The position numbers and the translations under genes are program-made. Below the pieces are notes generated by a model, which had not been told where the DNA came from, searched no databases, and saw only the letters and a program-made list of their open reading frames with translations. From Alkanindiges illinoisensis (GTDB lineage Bacteria; Pseudomonadota; Gammaproteobacteria; Pseudomonadales; Moraxellaceae), in NCBI RefSeq assembly GCF_004377485.1, contig NZ_SNTY01000008.1:26469-90468 (forward strand): a stretch of DNA of 64,000 nt, read 5' to 3'. Below are positions 22,830 through 32,623 of the stretch, in pieces; the first letter of the stretch is position 1; each line of letters starts with the position of its first letter.

Positions 22830-22958
22830 GCCATGAAGTTCCTATGAGGATTAGCCTCAATCATTAAGTACACTAATCGCTTAAAAAGCAGGCAAGTGAG
22901 TCGAATTGTAAAATTATAAGCGCCAAGTGTCGAAACACCTAGCGCAAGTTACTGATAT

Positions 22959-25004
22959 CTATTTCATTAATGCTTTTAAATTGGCCAGGTAGGCAGCAGC
23001 CTGCGCTTTTGGGTCAACATTAGACAGTTTTTGTTTCTTTTTGCCAGACCATTCCAGTTCTTCCTCTGGCAGTTCATCCAGAAAACGGCTGGGAGTGGTT
23101 TGCCGCATTTGTCCACCAGCCTTGCGCTGTTCAGCCAGCGTGAGGGTTAAACCTTGCCGTGCCCGGGTAATCCCCACATACATCAGGCGGCGCTCTTCCT
23201 CAATGGAATCTCCCGCAATGGAGTTGCGGTGTGGCAGCAGTTCCTCTTCCAGCCCCATAATGTACACATAGGGAAATTCCAAGCCTTTGGCCGCATGCAG
23301 GGTCATCAGGTTCACCTTGTCGGTGTCGTCTTCTTCCTGTTGCTGTTCCAGCAGATCCAGCAGAACCAGCTTGCGGATCACGCTTTCAATGTTGCGTTCA
23401 TCCACGTCATCGGCACGGGTAATCAGGCTCTGGATACTGCTGTACAGGGTTTCAATATTGTCCAGCTTGTTCTTTTCTGCGGCTGGTGTTGCTGCCTGCT
23501 CACGCACAAAATCAATATAGCCCGTTTCATTAATCATCTGGCGTACCACAGGCACCGGATCATCATTGTCATGCAGGCGGCGGGTATAATCTTCAATAAA
23601 ACCGGCAAACTCGTGCAGTTGTGAGGCGGCCTTTTTAGCAAACACCATGCTCAGGCGCTGGTCTGCCGAGGCACCTAATAGCGACAAGTGATTATCCTGC
23701 GCAAACAGGCCCAGTTTTTCCAGCGTGGCTGGGCCAATGGCACGTTTGGGTGTGTTGATGATTCTTAAAAATGCACTGTCGTCTTCAGGATTAATAATCA
23801 GGCGCAGGTAACTCATCACATCCTTGATTTCCGCGCGGGCGAAGAACGATGTACCACCGGAGAGCTTATACGGAATCTGCATCTGGCGTAGCTGGGCTTC
23901 TAGCACCCGTGCCTGAAAATTGCCCCGGTACAGTACGGCATAATCTTTCCATGATTTGCCATTCATCAGCTTGTGGTTCATCAGGTCATGTGCCACGCGC
24001 TCGGCTTCATCATCGTCATTGCGGCAGGTAATCACCCGGATGGCTTCACCATGGCCTTTGTCGCTCCACAGTTGTTTTTCAAACAAATGCGGATTATTGG
24101 TAATCACCGAGTTGGCAGCTTTAAGGATGCGGCTGGTTGAACGGTAATTTTGTTCCAGCTTGATAACTTTCAGGCTGGGGAAATCTTCTGCCAGCAATGC
24201 CATGTTTTCGGGTTTGGCACCACGCCACGCATAAATAGACTGGTCATCATCACCTACAGCAGTAAAGCGGCCCATCACGCCAACCAGAAGTTTGACCAGC
24301 ATGTACTGCGCGGTGTTGGTATCCTGATATTCATCCACCAACAGATAGCGCACGCGGTTTTGCCATTTGTCGCGGATTTCGGCATTTTCCTGTAGCAAGC
24401 GGGTGGGCAGGGCAATCAGGTCATCAAAATCGACTGCATTGTAGGCCCGGATATTGCGCTCATACAGCTCGTACAGGTGCGCCAGATGCACATCTTCTGG
24501 CGTCTCAGCGGTGCTCATGGCCTGCGCAGGCAGTAACAGGTCGTTTTTCCAGTCAGAAATCCGGCGCATGGCCTTGCCAATCAACTCTTTACTATCGGCA
24601 CCCGCCAGATTGTCCTTGTGCATTAAATCCATCAGCAGGCGCTTGCAGTCATCAGCGTCCAGAATGGAAAAATTATTTTTGAGCGGCGTATGCTTGAGCT
24701 CAATCCGTAACAAATTCAGGCCAAAATTGTGGAATGTAGAAACCGTCAAGCCCTTGGATTCTTCACGCGGAATAAGTTTACTTACCCGTTCCTTCATTTC
24801 ACGTGCGGCCTTGTTGGTAAAGGTCATGGCCGTAATGCGATGCGCCGGAACACCACAATTTTGAATCAGGTGGGCAATCTTGCGGGTGATTACAGCAGTT
24901 TTGCCAGAGCCTGCGCCCGCCAGAACCAATAGTGGCCCTGACACATAGGTCATGGCTTCCTGCTGACGGGGGTTAAGCTGGCTCAGTTTTGCATTACTGC
25001 TCAT
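22959..25004 (-). CDS. rep: ATP-dependent DNA helicase Rep (UvrD family)
   Basis: A 681-residue superfamily 1A 3'-5' helicase that helps replication forks pass obstacles. Motifs in order: Q motif LNPRQQEAM, Walker A AGAGSGKT (about residues 30-37), Ia MTFTNKAAREM, II LLVDEYQDTN, III GDDDQSIYAWRGA, IV LEQNYRSTSRIL, V MTLHAAKGLEFPYVYI, and VI EERRLMYVGITRA. Length and the short C-terminus fit Rep better than UvrD. It is a single gene divergent from the frameshifted gene at 25297. No terminator is obvious between it and dut, 130 bases downstream on the same strand. Confidence 0.94.
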   Translation of the reverse strand: MSSNAKLSQLNPRQQEAMTYVSGPLLVLAGAGSGKTAVITRKIAHLIQNCGVPAHRITAMTFTNKAAREMKERVSKLIPREESKGLTVSTFHNFGLNLLRIELKHTPLKNNFSILDADDCKRLLMDLMHKDNLAGADSKELIGKAMRRISDWKNDLLLPAQAMSTAETPEDVHLAHLYELYERNIRAYNAVDFDDLIALPTRLLQENAEIRDKWQNRVRYLLVDEYQDTNTAQYMLVKLLVGVMGRFTAVGDDDQSIYAWRGAKPENMALLAEDFPSLKVIKLEQNYRSTSRILKAANSVITNNPHLFEKQLWSDKGHGEAIRVITCRNDDDEAERVAHDLMNHKLMNGKSWKDYAVLYRGNFQARVLEAQLRQMQIPYKLSGGTSFFARAEIKDVMSYLRLIINPEDDSAFLRIINTPKRAIGPATLEKLGLFAQDNHLSLLGASADQRLSMVFAKKAASQLHEFAGFIEDYTRRLHDNDDPVPVVRQMINETGYIDFVREQAATPAAEKNKLDNIETLYSSIQSLITRADDVDERNIESVIRKLVLLDLLEQQQEEDDTDKVNLMTLHAAKGLEFPYVYIMGLEEELLPHRNSIAGDSIEEERRLMYVGITRARQGLTLTLAEQRKAGGQMRQTTPSRFLDELPEEELEWSGKKKQKLSNVDPKAQAAAYLANLKALMK

Positions 25005-25296
25005 TGTATGTCGTACTCAAGAAAAACATGCCCGGAAAATCAGGCTAAAAAAAGGTAAAAACAGCAACCGGATTATAGGCAAAGCGACTTATTTAAGGGA
25101 GCTTTTAATTTTGTAAAAGTTCATGTGTCCATCACATGGCGTCATCAACTGACGTGTAAATTAGAAAATAAAAATATTACATAAATTATTATTAAGGCTA
25201 ATCAACTGTAAGAATAATTACCAATTGCCAGAATAATCAGAAAAAATAAGTGGTTAAACTCCCATCATTGCTCAATAGATAGCAGAGCAATCCTAA

Positions 25297-25922
25297 TTGA
25301 ATGCAAAGCAGTGGCTTTTGTCAGGACTATTATTATTTGTAGCAGCCATTGCCGTTGGGGCCGGTATTGCATGGTGGATATTAAATTACCTTGAAATTGG
25401 TTTGCCCATTCCAACCAGCAGCCGCAAATACGAATTACAGAGCCTGTGCAGGCCGAAGCAGATATTTATGATCCGCTGGAAGGAAATTACAAAACCCGAA
25501 TCAAAATTGATACGCCTATTCCCATTAAATTCAATGTGCATTACAAGGGCAGTATCCCGGTCAAAACAATGGCAGAAATCAATGATACTACCGCGCTGGT
25601 ATTGCCACATTTGCCCAAGATGCCATTAAAGCTTCAAGTACCGCTAGAATTTAACCTGCCATTTGATATGGTGATTCCGGTCAACACCACGCTCCGGTTT
25701 GCCTATGAAGGGCCAATCATGCTGGGTTTTGACCAGAATACTTTAACCCGCCTGAATACGGTATTGCACACGCAAACACCGTTAAATCATACGATGCAGG
25801 TGCCGCTACTCACCAGTTTTAATGTCAGGGTTTATCCTGAGCCAAAGCCACTAGGTATGGTATTGGATACCCATTTGCATCAGCCTATTCATCAATTGCA
25901 GATCAGCCGAAATGGCAATTAA
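25297..25922 (+). pseudogene. Membrane-anchored protein of unknown function, frameshifted
   Basis: Two overlapping frames together make one plausible protein of about 207 residues. The first (from a TTG at 25297) begins NAKQWLLSGLLLFVAAIAVG, a signal anchor. It loses sense after about 25395. The second frame contains SNQQPQIRITEPVQAEADIY and runs to 25922 with a beta-rich domain of repeated Pro/Val/Ile strands (YKTRIKIDTPIPIKFNVHYK). The second frame has a stop at 25392-25394, so the switch must lie between about 25380 and 25400. The protein resembles an uncharacterised acinetobacterial membrane protein as I recall it; function is unknown. Either the gene is broken by a one-base indel or there is an error in the sequence. 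The TTG start is uncertain. Confidence 0.65.
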
Positions 25923-26110
25923 GCCTTAACCAGTCAGTGCTGGCTGGTTAAAAAATACTTTAGCTTTTTAATGGGTTTAAATACATTTTTATAGCCTGTT
26001 GTTTTTGAATAAAAAGTTTAAATAAACCTGAGCTAAATGCTTGGTTTTAAAAACAATAGTTTTGGGTTAGGGTAAAACAAGAATTAAGGCACACTGCTGA
26101 GGAAACAAAC

Positions 26111-26563
26111 ATGGCAATAATGTGGTCACCCGACCTAGACACCGGCATTGAGGTGATTGACCGGCAGCATCAGCGCATTGTGGAATATATCAACCAGCTT
26201 GAGCACACCAAGAATCACCATGACCGTAATGTGATGAAACAGGTGCTGGATGATCTGGTGGACTATACCCAGTCGCACTTTGCCTTTGAAGAAAGTTTGC
26301 AGGAAGAAGCAGGCTACAAATATGCCAAGCCGCACCAGAAAGTGCATCAGCTTTTTATCAAGCGCATTAATGACTATCAGGAGCGTTTTAACCGGGGACA
26401 GGACATTACCGATGAGCTGCATCAGGTGCTGGTGACATGGTTAATTAACCATATCCGCCGTGATGATGCTGATTATGTTGGCTCGGTGAAGCAAAATATG
26501 ATTGGTGTGATTAAGGCGCAGGAAGCCAAAAACAAGAACTGGTTCCAGCGTTGGTTTTCATAG
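26111..26563 (+). CDS. Bacteriohemerythrin
   Basis: A 150-residue soluble four-helix protein that binds oxygen at a non-haem di-iron centre. The ligand pattern is complete: WSPDLDTGIEVIDRQHQRI (His about 18), SHFAFEE (His and Glu), KPHQKVHQLF (two His), and a C-terminal NHIRRDDADY (His and Asp). The proposed roles for such proteins are oxygen storage or delivery, or iron/nitric oxide handling. The start has AGGAA upstream. It is transcribed alone. Confidence 0.93.
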   Translation: MAIMWSPDLDTGIEVIDRQHQRIVEYINQLEHTKNHHDRNVMKQVLDDLVDYTQSHFAFEESLQEEAGYKYAKPHQKVHQLFIKRINDYQERFNRGQDITDELHQVLVTWLINHIRRDDADYVGSVKQNMIGVIKAQEAKNKNWFQRWFS

Positions 26564-26839
26564 CAAGTATTGTCTAATACCAGGATCCTGCATAACAGCA
26601 ACAGGGATAATAGGACAGGGAAGTCCAGTTTAAGTTTAGGATTTAAACAAGCGCTAAACTGGTTTTAGACGTACTGTCTTTATAAGAAAAATAATCTTTG
26701 GCAATTTCTGGTTTCGACGATTCTCTGCTTTCAAGCGCATATATTTTGGTCTAAAAATGTAAAAAAAACCGTCATTAATAAGCGTTTTGCATTAGCATTG
26801 GCGCAGTTAAAAACCAATGTGATGTGGAATACAACGCCC

Positions 26840-27916
26840 ATGAATTCACCCGTAATATTGCGCGCAAGCAGCATATTGGCTGGCCTAACCATGACCTTGT
26901 TGCTGGCTGGCTGGATTGTTCCATTTATTCAGTTTAGCAGTGCCAGCCAGTTTGATTTCTGGTCGGTCTGGCTGCTGTGTATGGTTATTCTGGCGCTGCC
27001 ATTTAGCCTGCTGGAAATTGCACTGGCCAAGCGCAGCAAGGCAACACCTTTACCTGCCCTGATGGTACTCACCCGCGAAGCCGATACCAAACCAGCGTGG
27101 CGGATTACTGGCTGGATAGCAGCAGCCGTAATGGTGCTGCTTAGCGGTGGCTTGCTATATCAGTCGGCCAGCATGCTGTTTGAGGGCATGGGCCATAGCC
27201 CGGATGAGATGATGGGTTATTTATCCATTGGCCTGATTGTCGCAGGCGTGGTGTTGTCATTTGTGCCACGCGCTGTGCTGATTATTGTGGCTAGCATTGC
27301 GGTCATTATTGCCAGTATTTTAAGCTTTATGCAAATGGGTGTGGGCAACTGGCAATGGACTGCTTTTAGCTTAAAGGAATGGGCATGGGCGGTGAGTCTG
27401 GCGCTGATTGCCACAGGTTTGGGCTATGGCATGTACTGGCAGCTGAATGCCAGCCAGCCAGTTGAAAAAGCCAGCAAAACTGCATTGCCAATCTGGGCAG
27501 GCCAATTGCTTGGCGGTGTAATGATTGCTGTGATACAGGGCTTTCATGGCACACAAACTTTATGGCTATATGCCATTGCGTTGCTGGCTGGTGCAGGATT
27601 TTTAATTTCATTGCTACGCGAACAACTCCACGCGCGCGGTTTAAATATTGCGCTGCAATGGCTATTTGTACTGGCTGGCCTGCTGTTATGGCTGGTGCCC
27701 ATGCAGCCTGTACTGACCACGTTAACTGTCATTCTGGCACTAGTGGTATGCCTGCTGTATGCCATTTTTAGTGGCTGGATGATGAAAATTAGCCATTTGC
27801 GCAAGGCACTCAATTTTGAGCAGGAAGGGGTGTATAACCTGTGGCGCATTGCTGTGCGTGTGCTGATTCCACTGGCGATTATTGTGGCTCTTATTGGTCT
27901 GGTTTTACCGGCTTAA
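26840..27916 (+). CDS. Polytopic inner-membrane protein, sodium:neurotransmitter-symporter (NSS)-like
   Basis: A 358-residue protein with about ten to eleven membrane segments. The N-terminal part (ILAGLTMTLLLAGWIVPFI, then ALPFSLLEIALAKRSKATPL) resembles the first segments of NSS transporters, where a short loop ending LELALG-like leads into a basic stretch. It is shorter than typical NSS members, and I cannot identify sodium-site residues with confidence. Substrate is unknown. Alternative starts exist upstream at 26798 (TTG) and 26822 (ATG); 26840 is chosen because GGAA lies ten bases before it and the first hydrophobic helix begins soon after. rnfH follows 18 bases after the stop, implying one transcript. 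Confidence 0.65.
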   Translation: MNSPVILRASSILAGLTMTLLLAGWIVPFIQFSSASQFDFWSVWLLCMVILALPFSLLEIALAKRSKATPLPALMVLTREADTKPAWRITGWIAAAVMVLLSGGLLYQSASMLFEGMGHSPDEMMGYLSIGLIVAGVVLSFVPRAVLIIVASIAVIIASILSFMQMGVGNWQWTAFSLKEWAWAVSLALIATGLGYGMYWQLNASQPVEKASKTALPIWAGQLLGGVMIAVIQGFHGTQTLWLYAIALLAGAGFLISLLREQLHARGLNIALQWLFVLAGLLLWLVPMQPVLTTLTVILALVVCLLYAIFSGWMMKISHLRKALNFEQEGVYNLWRIAVRVLIPLAIIVALIGLVLPA

Positions 27917-27934
27917 CTCTTCAGGACAAACTGC

Positions 27935-28258
27935 ATGGCTGAGCAAATCACCCAGGATAAAAAAATAGTGCAGGTGGCGTATGTAGATGCCACCGGACAA
28001 TATCTGGTGAGTCTGGACTGGCAGGAAGCACTAACCGCCATGCAGGCGCTAGAGCAATCCGGCTTACTGGCAAAACTGCCTGCCGGACAAGCTTTAGCTG
28101 TGGGTGTATTTGGCATAAAAATCGACCAGCCTGAGCAGTATCTGTTGCAGGCTGGTGACCGGCTGGAAGTTTACCGTCCGCTCACCCGTGACCCAATGGC
28201 AGTGCGGCGCAAGCGAGCGCAAGCGCACCCAGTAGGGCGCTTAAAACGCAAGCTGTAA
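27935..28258 (+). CDS. rnfH: RnfH family protein (UPF0125)
   Basis: A 107-residue ubiquitin-like (beta-grasp) protein. The family core is visible: KIVQVAYVDATGQYLVSLD, LPAGQALAVGVFGIKID, and the end of the fold LLQAGDRLEVYRPLTRDP, followed by a basic tail (RRKRAQAHPVGRLKRKL). The function of RnfH is not established despite its name; in many genomes it sits beside ratA, not here. It follows the NSS-like gene with an 18-base gap. Confidence 0.88.
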   Translation: MAEQITQDKKIVQVAYVDATGQYLVSLDWQEALTAMQALEQSGLLAKLPAGQALAVGVFGIKIDQPEQYLLQAGDRLEVYRPLTRDPMAVRRKRAQAHPVGRLKRKL

Positions 28259-28452
28259 CCCATAAAACAACATCATATTTAAAATCATTCGCTGGCTTAA
28301 TATTAAAAAAGTTTACTTGCCTAAGCGGTAAAAAATAGCAAATCAAATGATAACTTCAGTCCAATTATTGCTGCATAATTTGCCAGAAACCTTAAGGTTT
28401 CTTCACTCAGAATTGCTACACTACAAACACAATAAACTCTGATAACTGAATA

Positions 28453-29751
28453 ATGAAAAAACAGCATATTGCCATTATTGGTGCAGGCACTGCCGGACTG
28501 GCACTCGCGCGCATTCTGGCGCACCAGCAGCATGAAATCACAATCATTGAAAAAGCCAGTGAAATGGAAAACGTCGGGGCAGGGATTTTGCTGCAACCCG
28601 CCGGGCTGGCCGTATTTGAACATCTGGGTGTACTGGATGAAGCGCTAAAGCTGGGTTGCCGCGTGAATGGACTCGAAGGCCAACTGGCTAATGGACATTT
28701 GCTGGTCAACAGTCATTATCGCGAAGTAGCACCACACTGTTTTGGTTTGGGCATGCATCGTGCCAGCCTGTGTCATGTGCTGATGCAAAACCTGCAACAC
28801 CCCAGTAATAATAGAGAGATGATTCACTGGCACATGGGCACAGAAATTAGTGAAATTGTGCCCTCGGGCCAGCGTATGCAGCTTATCGGTCAGACCAGCA
28901 ATCAGCACGCATTCCAACAGACTTTTGACGCCGTCATTATTGCCAATGGTGCGCGTAGCCAGTTGCGGCCAAAGCAATGGGTCAAACTGGACAAGCCTTA
29001 TCCGTGGGGTGCTGCATGGTGCATTGTGCCTGCTTGTACTACGCTAGATGGCAATATTTTGCACCAATTCTATGATGGAGCCAGTACCATGATGGGTATT
29101 TTGCCAACCGGTGCTGTGCCTCAGCAGACTGATCAGCCCTTATCCAGTGTGTTCTGGAGTATGCCCACGCCGCATATATCTAGCTGGCTAAAAGACAATA
29201 GCAACCGTGATATTTGGTTAAAATCCGTAGAGCAGCGCTGGCCAGTGGCAGCGGAGTGGCTAGCGCAAGTCGTGGTTTCGCATCAGCAATGGCTACCTGC
29301 GCATTATCGCGATGTCGTGCTCAGTCGCTATGGGGAAGGGCGAATTGGTATTATTGGCGATGCAGCCCATGCCATGAGTCCGCAACTGGGACAAGGCGTT
29401 AATATGGCCTTACTGGATGCCTGGGCACTGGGTAAGGCAATTGGACAGGCCAGTGAGTGGGACAAAGTCTGGGACAATTATCATCAGCAGCGCTTAAGTT
29501 CCATCCGATTTTACCAGTGGTTAAGCCGTACGCTTACCCCATTTTATCAATCGCACCGACGCGATCTGGGCTGGCTGCGTGATGCCGGATTTAGCTGGAT
29601 GTACCGTATTCCATGGCTACGCAAGCAAATGGCGCATATCATTGCCGGGATTACGCGCAATCCATTGCATGACATGTCTCTGCAAGAAATTTCAAGGCCA
29701 TTGATTGAGCAACAGTCGATAGACAGTAATATAACCAGCGTGCAGGTATGA
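28453..29751 (+). CDS. FAD-dependent monooxygenase (group A aromatic hydroxylase fold)
   Basis: A 432-residue flavoprotein. The N-terminal Rossmann motif is HIAIIGAGTAGLALARIL (about residues 5-22), followed by the Glu that binds FAD ribose (IIEKASEMENVGAG). The second FAD motif is GRIGIIGDAAHAMSPQLGQG (about 295-314). This pattern fits para-hydroxybenzoate hydroxylase-like enzymes that use NAD(P)H and oxygen. The substrate is unknown and no pathway genes are adjacent. The start ATG follows shortly after an AT-rich leader; the ribosome binding site is weak (TGATAACTGAATA). Confidence 0.88.
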   Translation: MKKQHIAIIGAGTAGLALARILAHQQHEITIIEKASEMENVGAGILLQPAGLAVFEHLGVLDEALKLGCRVNGLEGQLANGHLLVNSHYREVAPHCFGLGMHRASLCHVLMQNLQHPSNNREMIHWHMGTEISEIVPSGQRMQLIGQTSNQHAFQQTFDAVIIANGARSQLRPKQWVKLDKPYPWGAAWCIVPACTTLDGNILHQFYDGASTMMGILPTGAVPQQTDQPLSSVFWSMPTPHISSWLKDNSNRDIWLKSVEQRWPVAAEWLAQVVVSHQQWLPAHYRDVVLSRYGEGRIGIIGDAAHAMSPQLGQGVNMALLDAWALGKAIGQASEWDKVWDNYHQQRLSSIRFYQWLSRTLTPFYQSHRRDLGWLRDAGFSWMYRIPWLRKQMAHIIAGITRNPLHDMSLQEISRPLIEQQSIDSNITSVQV

Positions 29752-29781
29752 CGTACCTGCAATTATATAACGTACAGCCCT

Positions 29782-29816
29782 AAAAAACGCCAGACCGGAT
29801 TTAGCCCGTCTGGCGT
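29782..29816 (-). terminator. Terminator of bamE
   Basis: ACGCCAGAC pairs with GTCTGGCGT; on the minus strand it is followed by TTTTTTAGG. It lies between the convergent monooxygenase and bamE genes and mainly fits bamE. Confidence 0.85.
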
Positions 29817-29841
29817 AGAACTGAATGCTAAATCCAGGAAA

Positions 29842-30240
29842 TTATAGCGGCGGCGCAGACAGGATGGCATCCTTGCTTTGTGGCAGGCCGGGCTGCTTTT
29901 CAGGCAGGGTTTCCAGACCTTCAATCCGGGTGACAATGCCCTGAGCATCAAAATAAACCCGTAAATGCTGGCCGGAAGTGGCAGGCAGTTTGGCCTTGCG
30001 TGCATAAGTACCGGGAATGTAATTATACAGGTAGTCCCAGCGATCTGGATTCAAGGTATCCGTAATGGCTGGTGAGCCCAGCAGGAAACGTACCTGTTGC
30101 TGGGTCATCCCTACTTTAATCTGTGCGGCCTGTGCTTGCGTCAATGGCGTACCCTGCGGCACATCAATTTTGTAAACACCAAACACAGAACAACCCGAAA
30201 TGATGGATGAGGCAAATAAAGCCAACATGATTTTTTGCAT
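29842..30240 (-). CDS. bamE: Outer-membrane assembly lipoprotein BamE (SmpA/OmlA)
   Basis: A 132-residue lipoprotein of the BAM complex that inserts beta-barrel proteins. A short signal peptide ends in a lipobox (SSIISGC, Cys about 17). The SmpA/OmlA domain follows: QIKVGMTQQQVRFLLGSPAI, then DRWDYLYNYIPG and LRVYFDAQGIVTRIEG. It is divergently transcribed from fur, the arrangement known from Pseudomonas and Acinetobacter. The 116-base gap between them must hold both promoters. Confidence 0.95.
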   Translation of the reverse strand: MQKIMLALFASSIISGCSVFGVYKIDVPQGTPLTQAQAAQIKVGMTQQQVRFLLGSPAITDTLNPDRWDYLYNYIPGTYARKAKLPATSGQHLRVYFDAQGIVTRIEGLETLPEKQPGLPQSKDAILSAPPL

Positions 30241-30356
30241 TTTGCTACACTATCCCGTTAAATAACGATGCACACGGCGTAAAGGTCGATCATACTTTAT
30301 TTGTGATTTAATTGCCCGTGACGTGTCAACAATAGATTACATTGAGAGACATATTT

Positions 30357-30794
30357 ATGCCAATCACCAATCAGGACTTGCGTAAGGCTGGCCTAAAGGT
30401 AACCCTGCCACGCATCAAGATTTTAGAGTTACTGGAAAACTCAAGTGATCATCATTTAAGCGCAGAAGATATTTATAAAACGCTACTGGAACAGGGCGAA
30501 GATGTTGGCCTGGCAACCGTTTACCGGGTGCTGACCCAGTTTGAGGCTGCGGGCATTATTGAGCGTCACCACTTTGAAAACAATCATTCCGTGTTTGAAA
30601 TCATGCAGGAAGACCACCATGATCACATGGTTTGTCAGAGCTGCAACAAGGTTGTGGAATTTACCAATCCGGTGATTGAATCCGAACAGCACAAAGTGGC
30701 TGAAAATCTGGGCTTTACCCTAACTGGCCATTCCCTGAACCTGTACGGTTACTGCAATAAGCCCGAATGTCAGGATGCAGCACGTAAAAAATAA
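30357..30794 (+). CDS. fur: Ferric uptake regulator
   Basis: Iron-responsive repressor of iron acquisition genes, 145 residues. The winged-helix DNA-binding domain (about 1-80) includes LRKAGLKVTLPRIKILELLE and AEDIYKTLLEQGEDVGLATV. The dimerisation domain carries the metal ligands HHDHMVCQSC (His cluster and two Cys) and a C-terminal YCNKPEC. A TTG five codons upstream is in frame, but the ATG used has GAGAG ten bases before it and matches the family N-terminus. bamE is divergent; a terminator follows. Confidence 0.97.
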   Translation: MPITNQDLRKAGLKVTLPRIKILELLENSSDHHLSAEDIYKTLLEQGEDVGLATVYRVLTQFEAAGIIERHHFENNHSVFEIMQEDHHDHMVCQSCNKVVEFTNPVIESEQHKVAENLGFTLTGHSLNLYGYCNKPECQDAARKK

Positions 30795-30821
30795 CTACGC
30801 TTGAAGCTGGTTGTTTGTCTT

Positions 30822-30860
30822 TGCAAAAGCATCTCTGAATTGGCTAGAGATGTTTTTTGC
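30822..30860 (+). terminator. Terminator of fur
   Basis: CATCTCT pairs with AGAGATG, extended by outer GCAAAA/TTTTGC pairing, and is followed by a T run. It lies about 35 bases after fur. Confidence 0.85.
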
Positions 30861-31001
30861 AAATCTGGTCAACATTAGCCTAAAACATGATAAAGCATTG
30901 TCCAAAGCCAGAATCGTTACCAAATACTAACAATTTAATTTTTATCATTTCTCTTCATCAAGTTAGCTAGCACTGTGTTCTTGTGTAAAAATGCTAGGTA
31001 C

Positions 31002-31463
31002 TTAACTACTTTGCTGGATGTCTTCAAATACCGGCAGCATATCGCGAGCATTTAATACTTCACCGCATGCTGAACAGCACATCTCGGTTTGGGTCTTTTT
31101 GCCACAGCTTTTGTGAATATAGGAAACTGAGGCAAATTCACCTTGGTCATTGAGCCAGGAATTGCCCCAGTGACTAATGGCTAAAATGATGGGATACAGC
31201 GCCAAACCGCGTTCAGTAAGCCGATATTCATAACGTTTTGGGGCTTCCTGATAGGCCACTTTTTCCAGAATTTTGGCATCTACCAGTCGGTTCAAACGTT
31301 CTGCCAGCACATGGCGTGTTATTCCAAGCTGCTTTTGAAAATCATCAAAGCGCCGGATTTTTAAAAAGCAGTGCCGGATAATCAGTAATGTCCACCGATC
31401 ACCAAAAATTGCCAGACTGCGTGCGATAGGGCAATTTAATTCACCTTGTTCTTGCCATTTCAT
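31002..31463 (-). CDS. HxlR-family transcriptional regulator
   Basis: A 153-residue winged-helix regulator. The HxlR core is clear: CPIARSLAIFGDRWTLLIIR, RFDDFQKQLGITRHVLAERL, and YRLTERGLALYPIILAISHW. The C-terminal extension carries four Cys (KSCGKKTQTEMCCSACGEVL) in the zinc-ribbon-like tail often seen in the family. An ATG 28 codons upstream is in frame, but the ATG used has GGAGGG six bases before it. It is divergent from the broken metal-dependent hydrolase gene, which is its most likely target by position. Confidence 0.92.
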   Translation of the reverse strand: MKWQEQGELNCPIARSLAIFGDRWTLLIIRHCFLKIRRFDDFQKQLGITRHVLAERLNRLVDAKILEKVAYQEAPKRYEYRLTERGLALYPIILAISHWGNSWLNDQGEFASVSYIHKSCGKKTQTEMCCSACGEVLNARDMLPVFEDIQQSS

Positions 31464-31649
31464 GCCATACCCTCCGTGAGTTGATTTTAGCATAACTCTG
31501 CTTTCTGGTATCCCCATGGGCCAGTGCTGTCCTGATTTGATATTCACAGCAATTTACGAAAAACCTACTCTGGCCTATAAGTTCTAAAAAGCAACTTAAG
31601 TTTTTAATAAATTGTTTATTACCAAAATACCCTTCGTTCCAATGAGGTT

Positions 31650-32524
31650 ATGACCATGTTTCACTCTGTATCAGCACCTACAAAGAAAAGCATTCCAACT
31701 AAAATCAGCCGCACTAAAACCAATCTAACGCAAGCCAGGCAGATGCAAGCCAAGCCATCATTTCCGGTACGGCGAATGGATTATGAGTTTGCCGCCATGC
31801 CACGCTACTGGTTTGCCAATGAACCCTCCTTAACCCATCTGTTTACTGGCATGTCGACCTTGTTTCCTGAGAGAGAAGCCTACTTTATGCGCTCGGTACG
31901 CGCCTTGCGTCACCAGATTCAGGATAATCCGCAACTGGACAAGGACATTGGTGCGTTTATCGGGCAGGAAGCCATGCATTCGAAGGAGCATCATGCCTTT
32001 CATCAAAGCGCTGAGCAGTTTGGGCTTGACCTGGCGTCAATGGAAAACGCAACTGGCTTAATCCTGAAAACCCTTGAAAAGTTATTAGGCAAAAAGTGAC
32101 CATGATGGACAGTGTCAATGAACTGATGACCGATGATACCGTGCGTAATTTATGGCTATGGCATAGTGTGGAAGAAACCGAGCATAAGGCGGTTGCTTTT
32201 GATATGTACCAGCATTTATATGGATCAGGGTTAGATGCCTACTTGCACCGAATCATGATATTTAGTTTTGCATTGCTGATGATTACCAGCATGATGATGG
32301 GCTACACCGCAGTGCTGATGAAGCGTGACAGGCAATTGCTCAACCTGAAATCATGGAAAAAACTGGGCCAGATGATGGTGAGTAGCCACAAAATTTTCAT
32401 TCCCAGGTTTATGGATTATTACCGGCGTGATTTTCATCCTAATGATACGGATGAAAGTGAGCTGGTTGCCAGGACTAAAGCCAAGCTTGGCCTGTTAAAA
32501 CCAGCAGATGCTCTTGCTTGTTAA
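31650..32524 (+). pseudogene. Metal-dependent hydrolase (PF10118 family), broken by a deletion/frameshift
   Basis: Two adjoining frames make the two halves of one protein. The first (149 residues, to 32099) has the N-terminal half with the first metal-binding helix (GAFIGQEAMHSKEHHAFH). It ends LEKLLGKK followed by TGA. The second frame (GTG at 32096, overlapping the stop) continues with NLWLWHSVEETEHKAVAFDM and a membrane-like segment. Intact members, as known from the family, have a further helix with an ALEHFTA-type Glu/His motif between these halves, and it is missing here. The simplest reading is a deletion of not a multiple of three, giving an inactive gene. The upstream HxlR gene is divergent. 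Confidence 0.75.
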
Positions 32525-32623
32525 TACTACTGCTACGCCTATGAGCCGTAAGTATTTTTACTATCAATCTCTTATTAACAAATTTATCTATTATTGATTT
32601 ATCACTGAGCGGAAAGTTACCCC

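Noticed and set aside
32090..32105. Programmed frameshift joining the two halves of the hydrolase
   Set aside because: There is only a run of five A and no stimulatory structure that I can see, and a conserved metal-binding helix is missing, which a frameshift would not restore.
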